Numbered from the stretch's first letter, positions 33,511 through 45,205 are shown. The stretch is DNA of 64,000 nt from Pictodentalium vernedei (GCA_031216915.1 CM062289.1:65975741-66039740), one strand, 5' to 3'. The notes: generated by a model from the letters alone, not told the origin. Made by a program: numbers and translations.

Positions 33511-35915
33511 ATGCGAGGATATCTTCCCCTAATTCTCTGGTTCAATGTATTCGCACTAATTCCTGCTCTGTGTGTGTTGATTGAAGTGACAACGTTGGAG
33601 GCGTGTGTCACGATATTGTGTTTGCGGGGAGCGGTCCATTCCAGTCCTCTCTCTGTAAGGTCGCTCTATATTATTATTTTATTTTTCAGAATTCAGAGTG
33701 AAGTTTTCGTGATGTCTTTAACAAGTGTGTCTCCGTCGTTGCAGTGTTTGGGCTAGCGGCCAAGTGCTCAGGGTAATACGACAATTGCCGAAGAGGTCCC
33801 TAGTAGGATCGAAGGCGTTGATCGTCCGCTAGTCCGCCCGGTGTAGCGACCATTCATCGAATGGCTCGGCAGCCGGGTTTGTCCGTTACGTTTCTGGGAA
33901 GCAGTGTGGGTGATGCGAGCACTATAAACTTGGAACGTGCACACCCAGCAACAACGGATCCGAGGATAGTACGGAGGAAGCCTGTCTGTCTAGTAGCTAG
34001 CTTGTCCAGGTCTATCCAGAACGCGAGCAAGAGAGGCCCCCTCTCTCTTACAACTACATTTGAGCTGCAATGTTGTTGTATGTTTGTTTGTTAGTCGGAA
34101 CATATGTCCAATCCTCCTGTTCGGGACGTTCCGTCACATACACAGTCCGAACTGGCTGTGTTATGGGCTTCCTCATCCTCATGTCAACACACACCAACGC
34201 ACCTTGGCTTGTGACCACAGAGTTCCAGGGGACATTCGCATATTATATAAATGCAGGAATGAACGTTCCTAGAGCTCCTGCTTTGTCGACCAGGGAATAT
34301 TGTCGACCAGGTTACTTCATCTGTTAGCCAAGGATATGAGGTCTTTCCTGATGGGACGTTCGCATATTATATAAATGCAGGAATCTGAGAACAGATGTTG
34401 TGGTACAAATGTTTCTCATTCGGAACATACGTCCACCGCTCGGGACGCTCCGTTATATAGACAGTCCGGACAGACTTCTCTAATGCCTTCCTCATCCTCA
34501 CGGCAGCGCACACGAATGCACCTTGACTACGTGACCACTGTTATCTAGCCAGTCTCGCCGACTAAGGATTTCTTGGCGACCAGGTCATGCCATCCGGTAG
34601 TCAGGAATACGAGGCCTATAGACTCCGGACGTTCTCATAAGAAATATGCAGGAGTTAACGTCCAGGGAGCTTTCAGCGGCTAAGTAACGTAAGACCGCTG
34701 CTCCACAGGTCTCCGTAACAGACATGCTATTACAAATAGCACAAATTATCGCAGCATCCCAGCAGATGACAGAATCTCTGTCGGATCAGGATTTATCCGA
34801 TGACGCTGGGTCGGTATGCTTCGCTGAAGCATCAGGTACGGACGACCGAGAATTTCAAGTGGTCCGACAGGATGGCAAAGGGATACCGAGGAGTTGTTTT
34901 TTTCCCTTTCGGAACAACATAAAGTTGCCATAGATATCATCCGGCATTATCTTTCAGAAGTTGTTCTGTTGGACCAAAAGGCTGCGATGCCGGATAAGAA
35001 ACTGTTAGCGTCACTGGACACGGAATAATTTTATCGGTTTAGGGACATCGTCCCTGAGTTTCCGACACAGTCCAATAATGTCACAAGAAGATTTGAACTA
35101 TTGTAGGACGCTATATATAAGCTTGCTACCAAAATGAGCAAGTCAGGTTTCTTATCGGCGAATGCTCTACATCTGCCTTTCATCAATTCAAGGAATAATT
35201 TTGAAACGGCAGGACAGGGCATACCGAGAGTTCCTCTGTGTCTAGACGATCAGGCCGAAGATCTAGAATGATCTATTCCGTCGTTTATGTCAATTTCAAC
35301 CGCGATGTTGGAAACGACAATAATGTCTAACAGAGTTATCTTAGACGCATTATCGTACGCAGATCACCTTACGAAAGCGTTTTCATTACGCCTTGAAGGG
35401 AAAGAATTCCAGGATGTACTATCTTCCTTAAGAGTTCTTTCGAGGGCCATAGCTTATTCCACGTATAACTCCACCCTTTCAGTGGTAATCTGGAGTTGAT
35501 TGACGTGACGCAGCCCTAGCTACATCCACGCGTGTGGATAGTAAGGTGAAAAACTCTCTCAGAGTCGCTCCGGTCTCCGGAGAGCTTTTCTTCGACGGCA
35601 ATCTTTCCTCAATCTATGATCAGATTACTAAGAAAGCTTCTATTTCTCTGCTATTCAAATCCGCTTCTAAAGGTCGGATTCAGCAGAGAAGAGTAAGACA
35701 GGCACTTCTTGGAAGAGTATGTCCAATGGAAGTTCCTATAGAGGTTATATGTGTCCTCTAGGTCTTATTCTAGAGACCGTCAAGGCAGCGACTCACGCAG
35801 GGGACGTTTTACTGGCCGCGATATCCGGTCAGATGTCCTTAGGTCGACGGGGCTAGGTGCGGGTCGTGGAGGACGTGATTTCTCCTTCCGCAAGCCTCAC
35901 AGGTTCAGGAAGTGA
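33511..35915 (+). pseudogene. gag: gag remnant, DIRS copy D
   Basis: Runs from an ATG aligned with the gag start to the aligned stop at 35913-35915. Readable pieces include MARQPGLSVTF, LSDQDLSDDAGSV, ILDALSYADHLTKAFSLRLEGKEFQDV and SKVKNSLRVAPVSGELFFDG. It has many stops and indels and an internal duplication of a GGGACGTTCGCATATTATAT stretch (about 34211 and 34351). The Cys-rich N terminus is mostly lost. Confidence 0.82.
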
Positions 35916-35929
35916 TGGTATGCACCTCT

Positions 35930-37752
35930 ATCGTGTTCCGGTAGGCGGAAGACTGTCGAGTTTTGATATCAATTGGGCGTCAATTATGGACGACCCCTGG
36001 GTTCGAGGGGTATTTTTGGAAGGACTAAGAATATCCTTCAAACGAAAATCTCTGTTAACTCGAAGTCCAATGGACTCAGATTCCGTCAAATCCGCAGAAA
36101 GGAAATGCTCTTCTATTAGAAGTACAGTCTCTTCTGGAGAAGAGCATGGTAGAGGTCGTAGAAGATCAGGAATCTCCAGGTTTCTACAGCCATCTGTTTC
36201 TAGTTCCGAAACCAGACGGCTCGTTCCGTCCAGTCATAGATCTGAGCTGGATAAACAAGCTGATCGTGACTCCGAAGTTCTATATGGAGACAATCCGATC
36301 GGTCAGAGCGAGTATTCGGGTGAACGACTAGGCTACGAGCATAGATTTCAAGGAGGCGTACTTTCACGTCATGGTACATCAGACATTCAGAAAGTATCTG
36401 CGCTTCGCAGTTAGAGGAGTTGTGTATCAGTTCCGAGCGATGTGCTTCGGTTTGAATCTAACTCCCTGTGCTTTCACTCGAATAATGAACTTGGTAATGA
36501 CTAAAAGAGAACATTTCTGAGCCCATTCGTCTGCGGTAACGTCGGCCTACCTGGATGACATTCTTCAGAGGTACGGCACCGAGTTAACGCTTCAGAACGA
36601 TGGGCAGAATCTGCCTTATTGCTCCGACGTCTCGGTTTTATAATAAACAAGGAGAAGTCGGATCTGGTGCCATCCAAGTCATTCACCTACCTGGGAATGA
36701 GCTTCAAGATGCACAATAATCTCGTTCGTCTGCCGTTAACTAGAGCGAAATTAATCAGTTGTTAGGCTCGCTATTGTCTTCACTCAGACAAAGTTACAGC
36801 GAGAGAATTCATCAGACTGATAGGGTTGTGTGGAGCTGCCGCGGATTTTATTCCAATGGGGCGGCTACGCACTTGTCCTCTCCAAATCTTTTGGACTCAA
36901 AAAGAACAGAGTTGGAGGGTGAAGATTCTTTCGCTCGTTGCGTACATCCTCTTGTAAGTCAAGTGAAACAGATTCAGACTTGGGCAGATATTCAGTGGTT
37001 TATTCATGGAAATAACTTCCACTGCAATTGCCGGATCCGAGTTTTACAGTTTTGACGGATGCCAGTTAAATAGGTTGGGACCCAACATTGAGCTCAACAG
37101 TTTTTAAGTGCCAGGGTCCTTGGGATCCGTAGTTCCTAATCAAGCACATAAACATCAGGAATTTATGTTATTTTGGCTTGCGTTATGTCATTGCATGAAT
37201 GTTATCCAGAATGCCCACAGGCAATTCTGTCCGACAATTTGATGGTATAAGCGTATTTTCAGAACTAGGGAGGTACTCATTCCATTCTGTTATTCACTAT
37301 AACGGAATGAATCCCTCTGTTGGTACTAGAACATCAAGTTCTCCTATCGGTCCGTCGTATTCCGGGTCGTCTGAACGTATTAGCAGACTCCCTTTCACGA
37401 AAGGGCCACTTGTTGCAGTCAAATGGACTTTTAACAACGAGTATTTATATCAGATTTGCTACCTATGAGAGCGGCCAATGATGGACTTATTTGCGACGCA
37501 TCTCAACAATCAGTTGCAAGTGTATGTGTCAACATGTTCGGATCCTCGAGCGTTTGCAGTTGACACTCTATCCATCTTGTGAGAAGGGATAATAGGATAT
37601 GGGTATCCTCCAGCGCAGTTGATTCAGCAGATATTGCTTAAGTTAAATAATCTCAATGCAATTCTGTTGGTAGCACCTCTGTCTCCACAAAGACCGTGCA
37701 TTAATCTATTCAGGTGTCTGTTGTGGCTTATGCTGTGGAAGCTTCCTCCACA
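35930..37752 (+). pseudogene. RT-RNase H-methyltransferase-like remnant, DIRS copy D
   Basis: Contains FRPVIDLSWINKLIVTPKFYM (36146-36331), a recognisable YLDDI at about 36547, and weak RNase H and DAM-like parts (near 36950-37640). Stops and indels occur throughout. It ends at a deletion junction near 37750. Confidence 0.82.
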
Positions 37753-38037
37753 TTTCGGTCCATTCTATAGCTAGATGGATTCTATTAGCTTTCAGTAGTG
37801 CTTATGATAATATCTTCAACACAGCAGTCTGCGATTAAGATTTTAGCTCTTGAAGTAAGAGTTCTTTCTACTTCAGAGGCTTATGCTATTAGCGTTGCTA
37901 TTACAGTTCTAATGACGGCTGCATATTGGTTTTAGCCTTTCACTTGCATGAATTTGTACCTCAGAAATATTGAGTCCATTTCTAGAGACCGGCATTGTTT
38001 AGGTTCGTTATCTGTTGCTCAGAATGTCGTCCACTAA
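37750..38037 (+). pseudogene. Tyrosine recombinase C-terminal remnant, DIRS copy D
   Basis: Begins at the equivalent of 6823 in copy A (CATTTCGGTCCATTC) and continues to the aligned stop 38035-38037, so only the last fifth of the gene remains. Stops and frameshifts are present. Confidence 0.8.
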
Positions 38038-38561
38038 ACAGTTGCAACTATAGTTGTGTAGGCTTTTGGTTCCGGCAGTGACTCTGTGCTGCCGCCCTCT
38101 TCGCTCTGGGGTATTTGATCCAGGGCAAGGGGAAGGGGGGGGGGGGGGGGGCGGGTGTTCCCTTAGGTCACCTGCTTTATAGTGAAAAGCAAGGGAATAC
38201 CTCCCCTAGAGTCAGTAATTCTAGTCGGTACCAGGATGATTTTTAAAGTGTAAAGATAATTTTTTACTCATCCATGAAATATTTTTAAGTGTTCCTCGGT
38301 GTGTAGTATTTGTATATGTCACATATCATGCAGACATTAATATTCAATTATCGGTCACTTTTAATGAATTTAAGAGTCTCATTTATCTGGACTACTTTAT
38401 TTATCGGCCTTCCTTTAAAAATAATTACCATAATGGATTATACTGGAGGTTAATAGACATCAGTGATGTTATTATGCTCAAGTACAGAATGGTGTTGTGT
38501 CTTTCTCGTTTTGATGCAGAATAGAAAGATACATGTAAAGCCTATTTCTCCTTTCTCCTTG

Positions 38562-38717
38562 TAGCGGGGGAGGAATTCGCTAGAATTGTGCACTTGGTGA
38601 TACCTTCCTGAAATTTGGCATGATGTAAGGGTAGGCATCAGAGATTTCAAAATCGATCGGCTACAAGTTGGCACCATCCTCTAGCCACCACTAGCAGCGA
38701 AATCCAAAATGGCCGCC
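38562..38717. repeat. Left terminal inverted repeat of the Academ-like element
   Basis: Pairs imperfectly with 44956-45119. Shared blocks include GTGCACTTGGTGATACCTTC, GATCGGCTACAAGTTG and CCAAAATGGCCGCC. The outer 18 bp are perfect. Confidence 0.9.
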
Positions 38718-39991
38718 AAGCGGATCGAAAAAAAGCTATTTTCGCCGATCGCACAACTGAAGCTCCAAACCTAACACCATACATGTGCTGTAATTGATGT
38801 GAATGATGGAGTGAAGCCCTTGGAACAAGTTGGGGGGAAGATTAATGGATAATGGGATCAGAATTTCCGTCGATGTGTGCGTCTGTGTGTCTGACTGTCA
38901 GTATGATCGTCCGTCCGTAGATAAATTAGTGTTGAATGTTTCTCGGGAATGCAATGGTCAAATGAACATGGTATGAGAGATTCCTGTCAACACATGAACA
39001 AGGGTACTCGATAGTATGCAGCAGTGGGGATACTTGGACATTTGATAATCCAATTAAAGTGACAGTCTATTCTCAACTTCCGGCATTTTCGATAGATTTA
39101 TTTTCTAAGAAAATAAAACTATCAAATTTCTAGAGGCGTTCTGGTTCAATCTCAACACCATAGCGACACGTCTGCCAGCAAGGGCAGTGCTGGAATGAAC
39201 TCGGGATGCATTAGTTCCCGTTGTTAATTATACAATGTTATCTTGCCAGTATAGAACATTGGCAAAATGGGACTAGAAGGGGTGAGTGTATGTTTGCAGT
39301 CATTCGAGGTACAGGAATATTTTTTGACTACAAGTAGTATTCTTCATTTTCGGCCAGTTAAGATGTGGTGTGTTCCAAGTCAGGATTAATGTTGCCGACA
39401 CTTAATGCCCATCCCTCATGGTATGCTACTTTACCAGGGATATAGAGATATAGCCACCACTGGGAGCCAAAACATGACCTTTGATGTCGATGAGTGGTCG
39501 AAATGTTTTAGCGAATAACTTATCGAAATATGATCCGGTATGGCAATTTGATACCTTACGTTAGATTTATTAGATCAACTCAGGTATGGATTCATTGAGA
39601 CATGAGTGCGCTACAAGATGAAGGATTTCCAAGTTGATTTGCTATGGAGTAGGAACTGACTAGTCACATGTGGCCTATGGCCAGAGAAAGACAAGGATAC
39701 CATAGATGAACACACGGGTGAACGAAGGTATCAACTGTTGTACAGAGGCAAAATAGTTGGGGATATTGTATCATGCTATGCATGAATTAACACCGTCTTG
39801 TGCAGTAAATAACAGACTATTTTCCGAAATCTAAAACTGTATTCCTATACCCCGGACAATGTAGCAAGCCACATGGGATGAACATTTGTTAGCAAAATCA
39901 ACTCAACTAGAAACATGACATGTGTTAACTGGCCGAAAATGGAAAAAAAAATACCAGAATAGGAGATGACTGGTCCTAACATGACAGTATA
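38718..39991. other. Noncoding 3' part of the Academ-like element
   Basis: About 1.27 kb between the left TIR and the ORF stop. No ORF above background and no recognised signal. It may hold the polyadenylation region of the minus-strand gene. Confidence 0.6.
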
Positions 39992-42900
39992 CTACTCAAT
40001 ATTGTTACAACAGCCACCTTCACACTTACACAAAGGTGTGCACCTTAATTCAGCTTTCAAGCATTTGCAATTGCCCTTGCAGGCCTTGGCACAACTACAG
40101 TGGAGCATCAGTGCACATGCAGCACTTGCGTCTCCTAGGTGAGTCCAAAATGGGACCAGAATATTGAGACGTGGATTCCACTCCCATCCGTACTGTGATG
40201 GGTCTGGCACACATAAGTGTTTCTGCAGAGCACGATGCCAAATGAAAGATGACACAAGAATTACCCTTTTTACATGTTGATACAGAGCTGCTTTGGTGGG
40301 CGGGATGTTTTCCATAGACTTAAGGCCATGTGTGAACATATGCCGTCTCGCATCATTGACACGTGTACTGACACAACTGTTACTGTACATCTGTATGGTG
40401 AGTTTTTCGATATGCTGCATATGAGGGGAATCCTCTGAAAAGACTTGCGGATTCTCAGTCAATTCTATCATCATTTCAGTTGATGCGGGAAAATTCATCC
40501 ATGCATTCCATCCTGTCTTCTTCCCAATGCCGAGCATGCTGGATGTTACATCACAACCTGTGAAGGCGTGGAAGAAAGTCAGGGCCTTACAGTAATCAGG
40601 TCCAAGTTGTGAAGCTATCTCATGAATTGGCATATCTTTATATGCCTTTCCAATTCCAAACCCAATCCACAGCTCACTGAGTCCAAGGTCACGGAATGTT
40701 GCGAAATGGTGCAAAGACAGAATGACGACATCAGAATCAACCGTGCGAAGAAAAGCTATTTTGTGACCTTGTGAGACTGCATGGTTGAGATGAAGCATCA
40801 TGCGCGTGTCTGCTTCCTCGTGGTTCGATGGAGATATGTCACATAAGCTAACATCCTTATTGCATAGTACATATTCTCCTGATGTCGTTAACAACTGGTA
40901 CTCGGATGTTGATGTTAATTTCAGCAGTTCAGCAGACAGGAACTTGAAAAATTCGTCTTTATTCTCACTAACTTTCAAGAATGCCTGCCAATTCTTCCCT
41001 TTAGGTAAAGGGACGTTCTCGGACACCCGTATCAACCTAACTGCTGTCTCACCGAGGCGTTTTGCTCGCGTCTGATTCTTCAAACTGCCTTCGGGGTAAC
41101 AGTCATAGATCGCATCAACCCTTGTGGTGTTCGTGTTAATCAGAGATTCGATGTATGGCAATAATTGCAATCGAGCATATTCTCCAAACAGATCCGCTTT
41201 CTGTGGTTTGATTACATGGACTACAGCAGGCATATCCAAGATGACAACTGAAGCTTGTCTAGCTGCTGAATTCTTCCCTTGTGCAGGAATAGCTGGTAAA
41301 CAATTGAGAATTTGAGATTTTGTCCCACTCCGTAGCTTACCTCTATCGGATAATGCTGGCGGATCACGTGCATTCTCGTGCATGAAAAACTCATCCATGT
41401 TTGAATCAGGCCGGGCTTGCAGTGAAACGAACATCTGGGTAACTATTGCGGCAGTTGCTTTACTTGACATGAGTTTGTCTCGGCCTTTGTCCAGGTTGGC
41501 TGGGGGTGGGTTAAGGAAGGTATATATATTTGCCTTGGGAATAACATCATTCAGGGGTACGGTGCATTCCACAAGCCTTTCCTTCAAGAAAGTGGAATAT
41601 AAATGCTTGCCCCTTTCGGGTAATGACCGTAAACTCTTACTAACTTCGGGGTCCATATATTCACCAGTATCTAATGTCACCAGCTGACCACTAGTTTCAT
41701 CATAAGGGTTGATAATGAGTCCCTGATTCACCAGATCGAGGAGAGATTTCAATTGATTCAGAAATTTTTTCTGCTCTGATACCGAACTTTCCGGGTGTTC
41801 CGTGTTATCTGATGATGTTGTGTGGAAACTTGCATATTCATACTCATCTATAACACGCAGAACTTCTGACCTTGAAAGCTCAATAACGACTTTCTCTTCA
41901 GCCTGGCCATAGAGACCTTTTGGACCACTGTCTTCTTTGAGTAGTTGGATACTATGTTCTTGGCTCTGATCTAAACCCATCATACTGAACTTCCTCTCAC
42001 TACGCTGGACCACAAAATGGCCTTCCATGAATTTGTTGTGGATTGAAGGATGCCGCCTGGGTAGCTGAGACATGTCTCTCAGAAATACGGGGACCCACCG
42101 ACAATAATTTGTATGTCCTAGGGCAAAAAAGTAACTGCACAACTCATCGATAGAACACAGTGTACCAGGCCAGTTACCGATTCGTTGGTTCCGAACGAAT
42201 TGACAGCTTGTCAAGAGAAAGTTCCGAACGATTTCACCCCAATAGCGCGCAGTTGGAGATTGTGAAAGAATCCTCTGTTCCCACATTTCAAATGACTCAT
42301 GGGGCCCAGTCTGCTGACAGTAAATCTCATAAGCATTCTTTCTGAGGATCTCAAGCCAAGCTAGAGTGAGAAGATATGCCTGTCGCGTCCTCTTGACATG
42401 TTTCCCACCAAGTAGGGATGATGCTACACCGGGTGTGAATATCTTTGCGAGGTGAAACATTCGCTCCCAACCAGAACCACCCATAAGCTTACCACCAGCT
42501 TCTTGGGTGCACATTTCAAGATGCAGGAATCCAATCATACACACCATTCGATCCTCACCTATCTCCTCTGGGAACAGCCATTGACATTTTTTCTGCCTGG
42601 CATACAACGGACAGTCACCTTCAATGACAGGTATCTGGCCGGGGTTTACGAAAGCAGTAGCTTCCCTGACCACATACATAGCATGCTTCTGCATACTGAG
42701 TGAGTCCGCTTTCTGCTCACTGAAAACAGGGAATACCCCAATAACTGCACGAGGTTTGACATTGTCTTGATCTTCATGTTTTGAAAAGAAGCCTGAAAAG
42801 GTCACAGGGACTTCATCAAGCTGCCAGCTGCCATCAACCTTCCCTTTATTGCTGATCTGTGACACATGAGACAACCAGTCATTCTCTCCCACGTTCAAAT

Positions 42901-44650
42901 CTGCATATTCATTGGGCCGTACATTACATTCATCTGGAGATTCAAGCCTGATGTCCCCACCAAAGTCTTCAACGAAAGGAACAAATGCATAGTCGTCTGG
43001 GAGTTCAATTTGTGTGTCTTCTGGAACATCTAAACTCAGTGGTGGGGGATCAGTACCCACATTGTCCCTGCTCAGTTGACCAATGAGTGTGATGGACGTA
43101 CCATGCATATCAGATCTACCAGATACATCAATGTTATCAGTGGTTCCTATCGAGAAAACATTACGTTTGCAGTTAGCTGGGACTACAACACCTTCGTTCT
43201 TGAACCGCAGTGAAACAGCTCTCGCGAAACTCCTGCGAACATCCATTACGCGATCATAAGAGACAGAGAGTCCCATTTGATGAAAATCTCTGATAAGATT
43301 TTTCATACGATCATGGGCATGCAACTTCAAACCCACATAAAGAGGCATTGGAGTTTCTCTGTCACGTCTCTGGTGAACATTTTGTGCATGTTCGGAGCGT
43401 TTCGCTGAATTGCTGATCAACATCTGTGAAATAGTACAAGCCACTCGAGTCTTGGCATTAACAGTCTCATCATCGCCTAAGTTCTGTATACTACATGTGC
43501 CCTCAAGTAGAACTCTAAGAAGAGTCAGGAGTGAGTTGGGTACAGGCTCGCTCAAGCAATAAGATGAAAATGATCCCGTGAAAGGAGCTTGAGATATGAG
43601 TATGTGTTTACGCAGAAGAAGACCCACATCAACTATCTTTTTTGCCTCTTCCTCAGACACTATACGAGTTAAAGATTCGGACAACAAGGAGCCAACTCGA
43701 AACCTACTTGAAATAAACACATCTCTACCCTGTGTGAAGGCGTCCCAGCCATCGCCCAATTTCTGCAACAAATGTTCTTTGAATCGAGTGGAATGTATTT
43801 CTTCACTAAGCCAATCAGAACCGACTTGCTTCAACCTCCGACTGTACAGATTCTTGAGATCGACAAGCTTCATCGCGGAATCGTTGTGTTCAACAAATGT
43901 TATGAGCTCTGCCATAACGAGAGGGTCATAGGGCAGGCCTGACGCGGAATGTTCGGCGTTCTTCGACTTTTTAGATTTAGCCGCTCGTGCTTCATTGGCA
44001 AGCTTACAATAACAGGTTTTGTGATAGTAAAGATCACTAGCAGCGGAATCAAATGCTGCATTGACCCGAGAAAAAACAACCCAGTTCTCGGCTTCCTTTG
44101 CCATAATTTTGAGTTTATTGTTATCAGACATTGATCTGCAAATAGGCTCACTGCTGTCACCTTCGCGTTTGTGACAATAAACACACTGGGGCAGTTTCCT
44201 GTCACAGCCAGATTCAAAACTTGTCCGTGTTCTTTTAGGACTCAGCGTGGAGCAGGATGCCACTGCCTCATTTCGCTCTCGCTTGTGTAGCACGCGCTGT
44301 ACGATGTGAGTCCGAATACTGTCACGGCATGTCTTATGATATATTGCCTTATTCGTCAACAGTGACATCGACATACACTCATCACTCTCTCTCATCAAAC
44401 AATCAATGGTCAAATTATATGGAAGCTCAACGCCATTATCTAGGAAGCGCGTTATGTCTTCCTCAATAGCTTTATAGGCGTCATGAAAACGAGATTCTCT
44501 ATACGGACGCATCAATTTCTTGGAACTGTCTTGCTGGCAAAAGCAACAACGTTCCCAGTCAGTACTAGTCCGTACACGAAGAGGATTCTCACTCATTCTG
44601 TGAATGATTTTTGTGAACAATCGCGTTCTCGAATTAATTTCGACAGACAA
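39992..44650 (-). CDS. Academ-like transposase with XPG/FEN1-like nuclease and CXC-like domains (1552 aa)
   Basis: An uninterrupted ORF. The N terminus has two similar CxxC...HxxC modules: about residues 35-105 (CCFCQQD ... YHKTC) and 155-225 (CVYCHKR ... YYHKTC), likely zinc-binding. A large middle region has no motif I recognise. Residues about 1160-1380 resemble a flap/XPG nuclease: VDAIYDCYPEGSLKNQTRAKR (like the XPG N part), HEEADTRMMLHL with acidic residues, TVDSDVVIL, then GCDVTSSMLGIGKKTGWNAW (like a helix-hairpin-helix). Residues about 1515-1552 are a Cys cluster (CSCAKACKGNCKC ... CKCEGGCCN) similar to tesmin/TSO1 CXC domains. It should bind and cleave the element ends, but no DDE triad is identified. 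The Met at 44650 is the first in frame; Met19 is an alternative. The intact frame suggests recent activity. Confidence 0.82.
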   Translation of the reverse strand: MSVEINSRTRLFTKIIHRMSENPLRVRTSTDWERCCFCQQDSSKKLMRPYRESRFHDAYKAIEEDITRFLDNGVELPYNLTIDCLMRESDECMSMSLLTNKAIYHKTCRDSIRTHIVQRVLHKRERNEAVASCSTLSPKRTRTSFESGCDRKLPQCVYCHKREGDSSEPICRSMSDNNKLKIMAKEAENWVVFSRVNAAFDSAASDLYYHKTCYCKLANEARAAKSKKSKNAEHSASGLPYDPLVMAELITFVEHNDSAMKLVDLKNLYSRRLKQVGSDWLSEEIHSTRFKEHLLQKLGDGWDAFTQGRDVFISSRFRVGSLLSESLTRIVSEEEAKKIVDVGLLLRKHILISQAPFTGSFSSYCLSEPVPNSLLTLLRVLLEGTCSIQNLGDDETVNAKTRVACTISQMLISNSAKRSEHAQNVHQRRDRETPMPLYVGLKLHAHDRMKNLIRDFHQMGLSVSYDRVMDVRRSFARAVSLRFKNEGVVVPANCKRNVFSIGTTDNIDVSGRSDMHGTSITLIGQLSRDNVGTDPPPLSLDVPEDTQIELPDDYAFVPFVEDFGGDIRLESPDECNVRPNEYADLNVGENDWLSHVSQISNKGKVDGSWQLDEVPVTFSGFFSKHEDQDNVKPRAVIGVFPVFSEQKADSLSMQKHAMYVVREATAFVNPGQIPVIEGDCPLYARQKKCQWLFPEEIGEDRMVCMIGFLHLEMCTQEAGGKLMGGSGWERMFHLAKIFTPGVASSLLGGKHVKRTRQAYLLTLAWLEILRKNAYEIYCQQTGPHESFEMWEQRILSQSPTARYWGEIVRNFLLTSCQFVRNQRIGNWPGTLCSIDELCSYFFALGHTNYCRWVPVFLRDMSQLPRRHPSIHNKFMEGHFVVQRSERKFSMMGLDQSQEHSIQLLKEDSGPKGLYGQAEEKVVIELSRSEVLRVIDEYEYASFHTTSSDNTEHPESSVSEQKKFLNQLKSLLDLVNQGLIINPYDETSGQLVTLDTGEYMDPEVSKSLRSLPERGKHLYSTFLKERLVECTVPLNDVIPKANIYTFLNPPPANLDKGRDKLMSSKATAAIVTQMFVSLQARPDSNMDEFFMHENARDPPALSDRGKLRSGTKSQILNCLPAIPAQGKNSAARQASVVILDMPAVVHVIKPQKADLFGEYARLQLLPYIESLINTNTTRVDAIYDCYPEGSLKNQTRAKRLGETAVRLIRVSENVPLPKGKNWQAFLKVSENKDEFFKFLSAELLKLTSTSEYQLLTTSGEYVLCNKDVSLCDISPSNHEEADTRMMLHLNHAVSQGHKIAFLRTVDSDVVILSLHHFATFRDLGLSELWIGFGIGKAYKDMPIHEIASQLGPDYCKALTFFHAFTGCDVTSSMLGIGKKTGWNAWMNFPASTEMMIELTENPQVFSEDSPHMQHIEKLTIQMYSNSCVSTRVNDARRHMFTHGLKSMENIPPTKAALYQHVKRVILVSSFIWHRALQKHLCVPDPSQYGWEWNPRLNILVPFWTHLGDASAACALMLHCSCAKACKGNCKCLKAELRCTPLCKCEGGCCNNIE

Positions 44651-44834
44651 ATCAGAATTGCTTGCGGAATTACGCCAAACAAGAGATTGTATGGCAAAGA
44701 GACTGCTTCATAAAGAGCGTTGTTTCTCCGGGATCAGCGTCATTCAGGTTTGCCTGAATGACGCTGATCCCGGAGAAACAACGCTCTTTTCAAGTTCCAA
44801 GAAATTGATGCGTCCGTATAGAGAATCTCGTTTT
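44486..44834. repeat. Inverted duplication over the start of the Academ-like ORF
   Basis: 44486-44527 (coding KKLMRPYRESRF) is a perfect 42-bp inverted match to 44793-44834. Inside it, 44712-44748 and 44753-44789 form a perfect 37-bp stem with a 4-base TTTG loop. The right arm is contiguous but lacks the equivalent of 44528-44711, which contains the ATG. Confidence 0.95.
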
Positions 44835-44955
44835 ATTCTACATCATCTCCCACGTCTGTTTCCAACACGTGCGTGGATCAGAGTTCACTTTCGCGCCCTT
44901 ACAATCGGATGTATAGTCGGTAGACCGTCGAAAAGGAGGTTCCCTTCAGCCGCTG

Positions 44956-45119
44956 GCGGCCATTTTGGATTGTGCCGCTACTGGTCGCCACCGGTCGGTG
45001 TCAACTTGTAGCCGATCGTTTTTGAGAACCTCATAGCCTACACTAACAGTGTGCCAAATTTCAAGAAGGTATCACCAAGTGCACAATTCACCTGTATGTG
45101 ACGAATTCCTCCCCCGCTA
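44956..45119. repeat. Right terminal inverted repeat of the Academ-like element
   Basis: Mirror of 38562-38717, ending CCTCCCCCGCTA. It is upstream of the minus-strand ORF, so any promoter would lie here or in 44835-44955. Confidence 0.9.
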
Positions 45120-45205
45120 TTGAGGGGATAATTCTGTATATATATAGTAATTAGTTGAGTTATTGGATTGCTTTATGTCCTAGGCCCTCCAACCTTTTTA
45201 CTATT

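Larger units (their letters stand above)
38562..45119 (-). mobile_element. Academ-like DNA transposon, apparently complete
   Basis: 6558 bp, bounded by TAGCGGGGGAGGAATTCG at the left and its reverse complement at the right. TTG occurs on both sides (38559-38561 and 45120-45122). The uninterrupted site CTCCTTGAGGGGATAA is present in DIRS copy C near 27242, which proves the boundaries and a 3-bp target duplication. It carries one 1552-codon ORF on the minus strand. The 3-bp duplication, long TIRs and XPG-like nuclease region fit the Academ superfamily as described (3-4 bp duplications, XPG domain, Cys-rich region). The superfamily assignment is from memory of those traits. Confidence 0.88.

Noticed and set aside
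40800-44713. Plus-strand ORFs opposite the Academ-like gene
   Set aside because: Antisense shadows of a single long minus-strand coding frame; no motifs.
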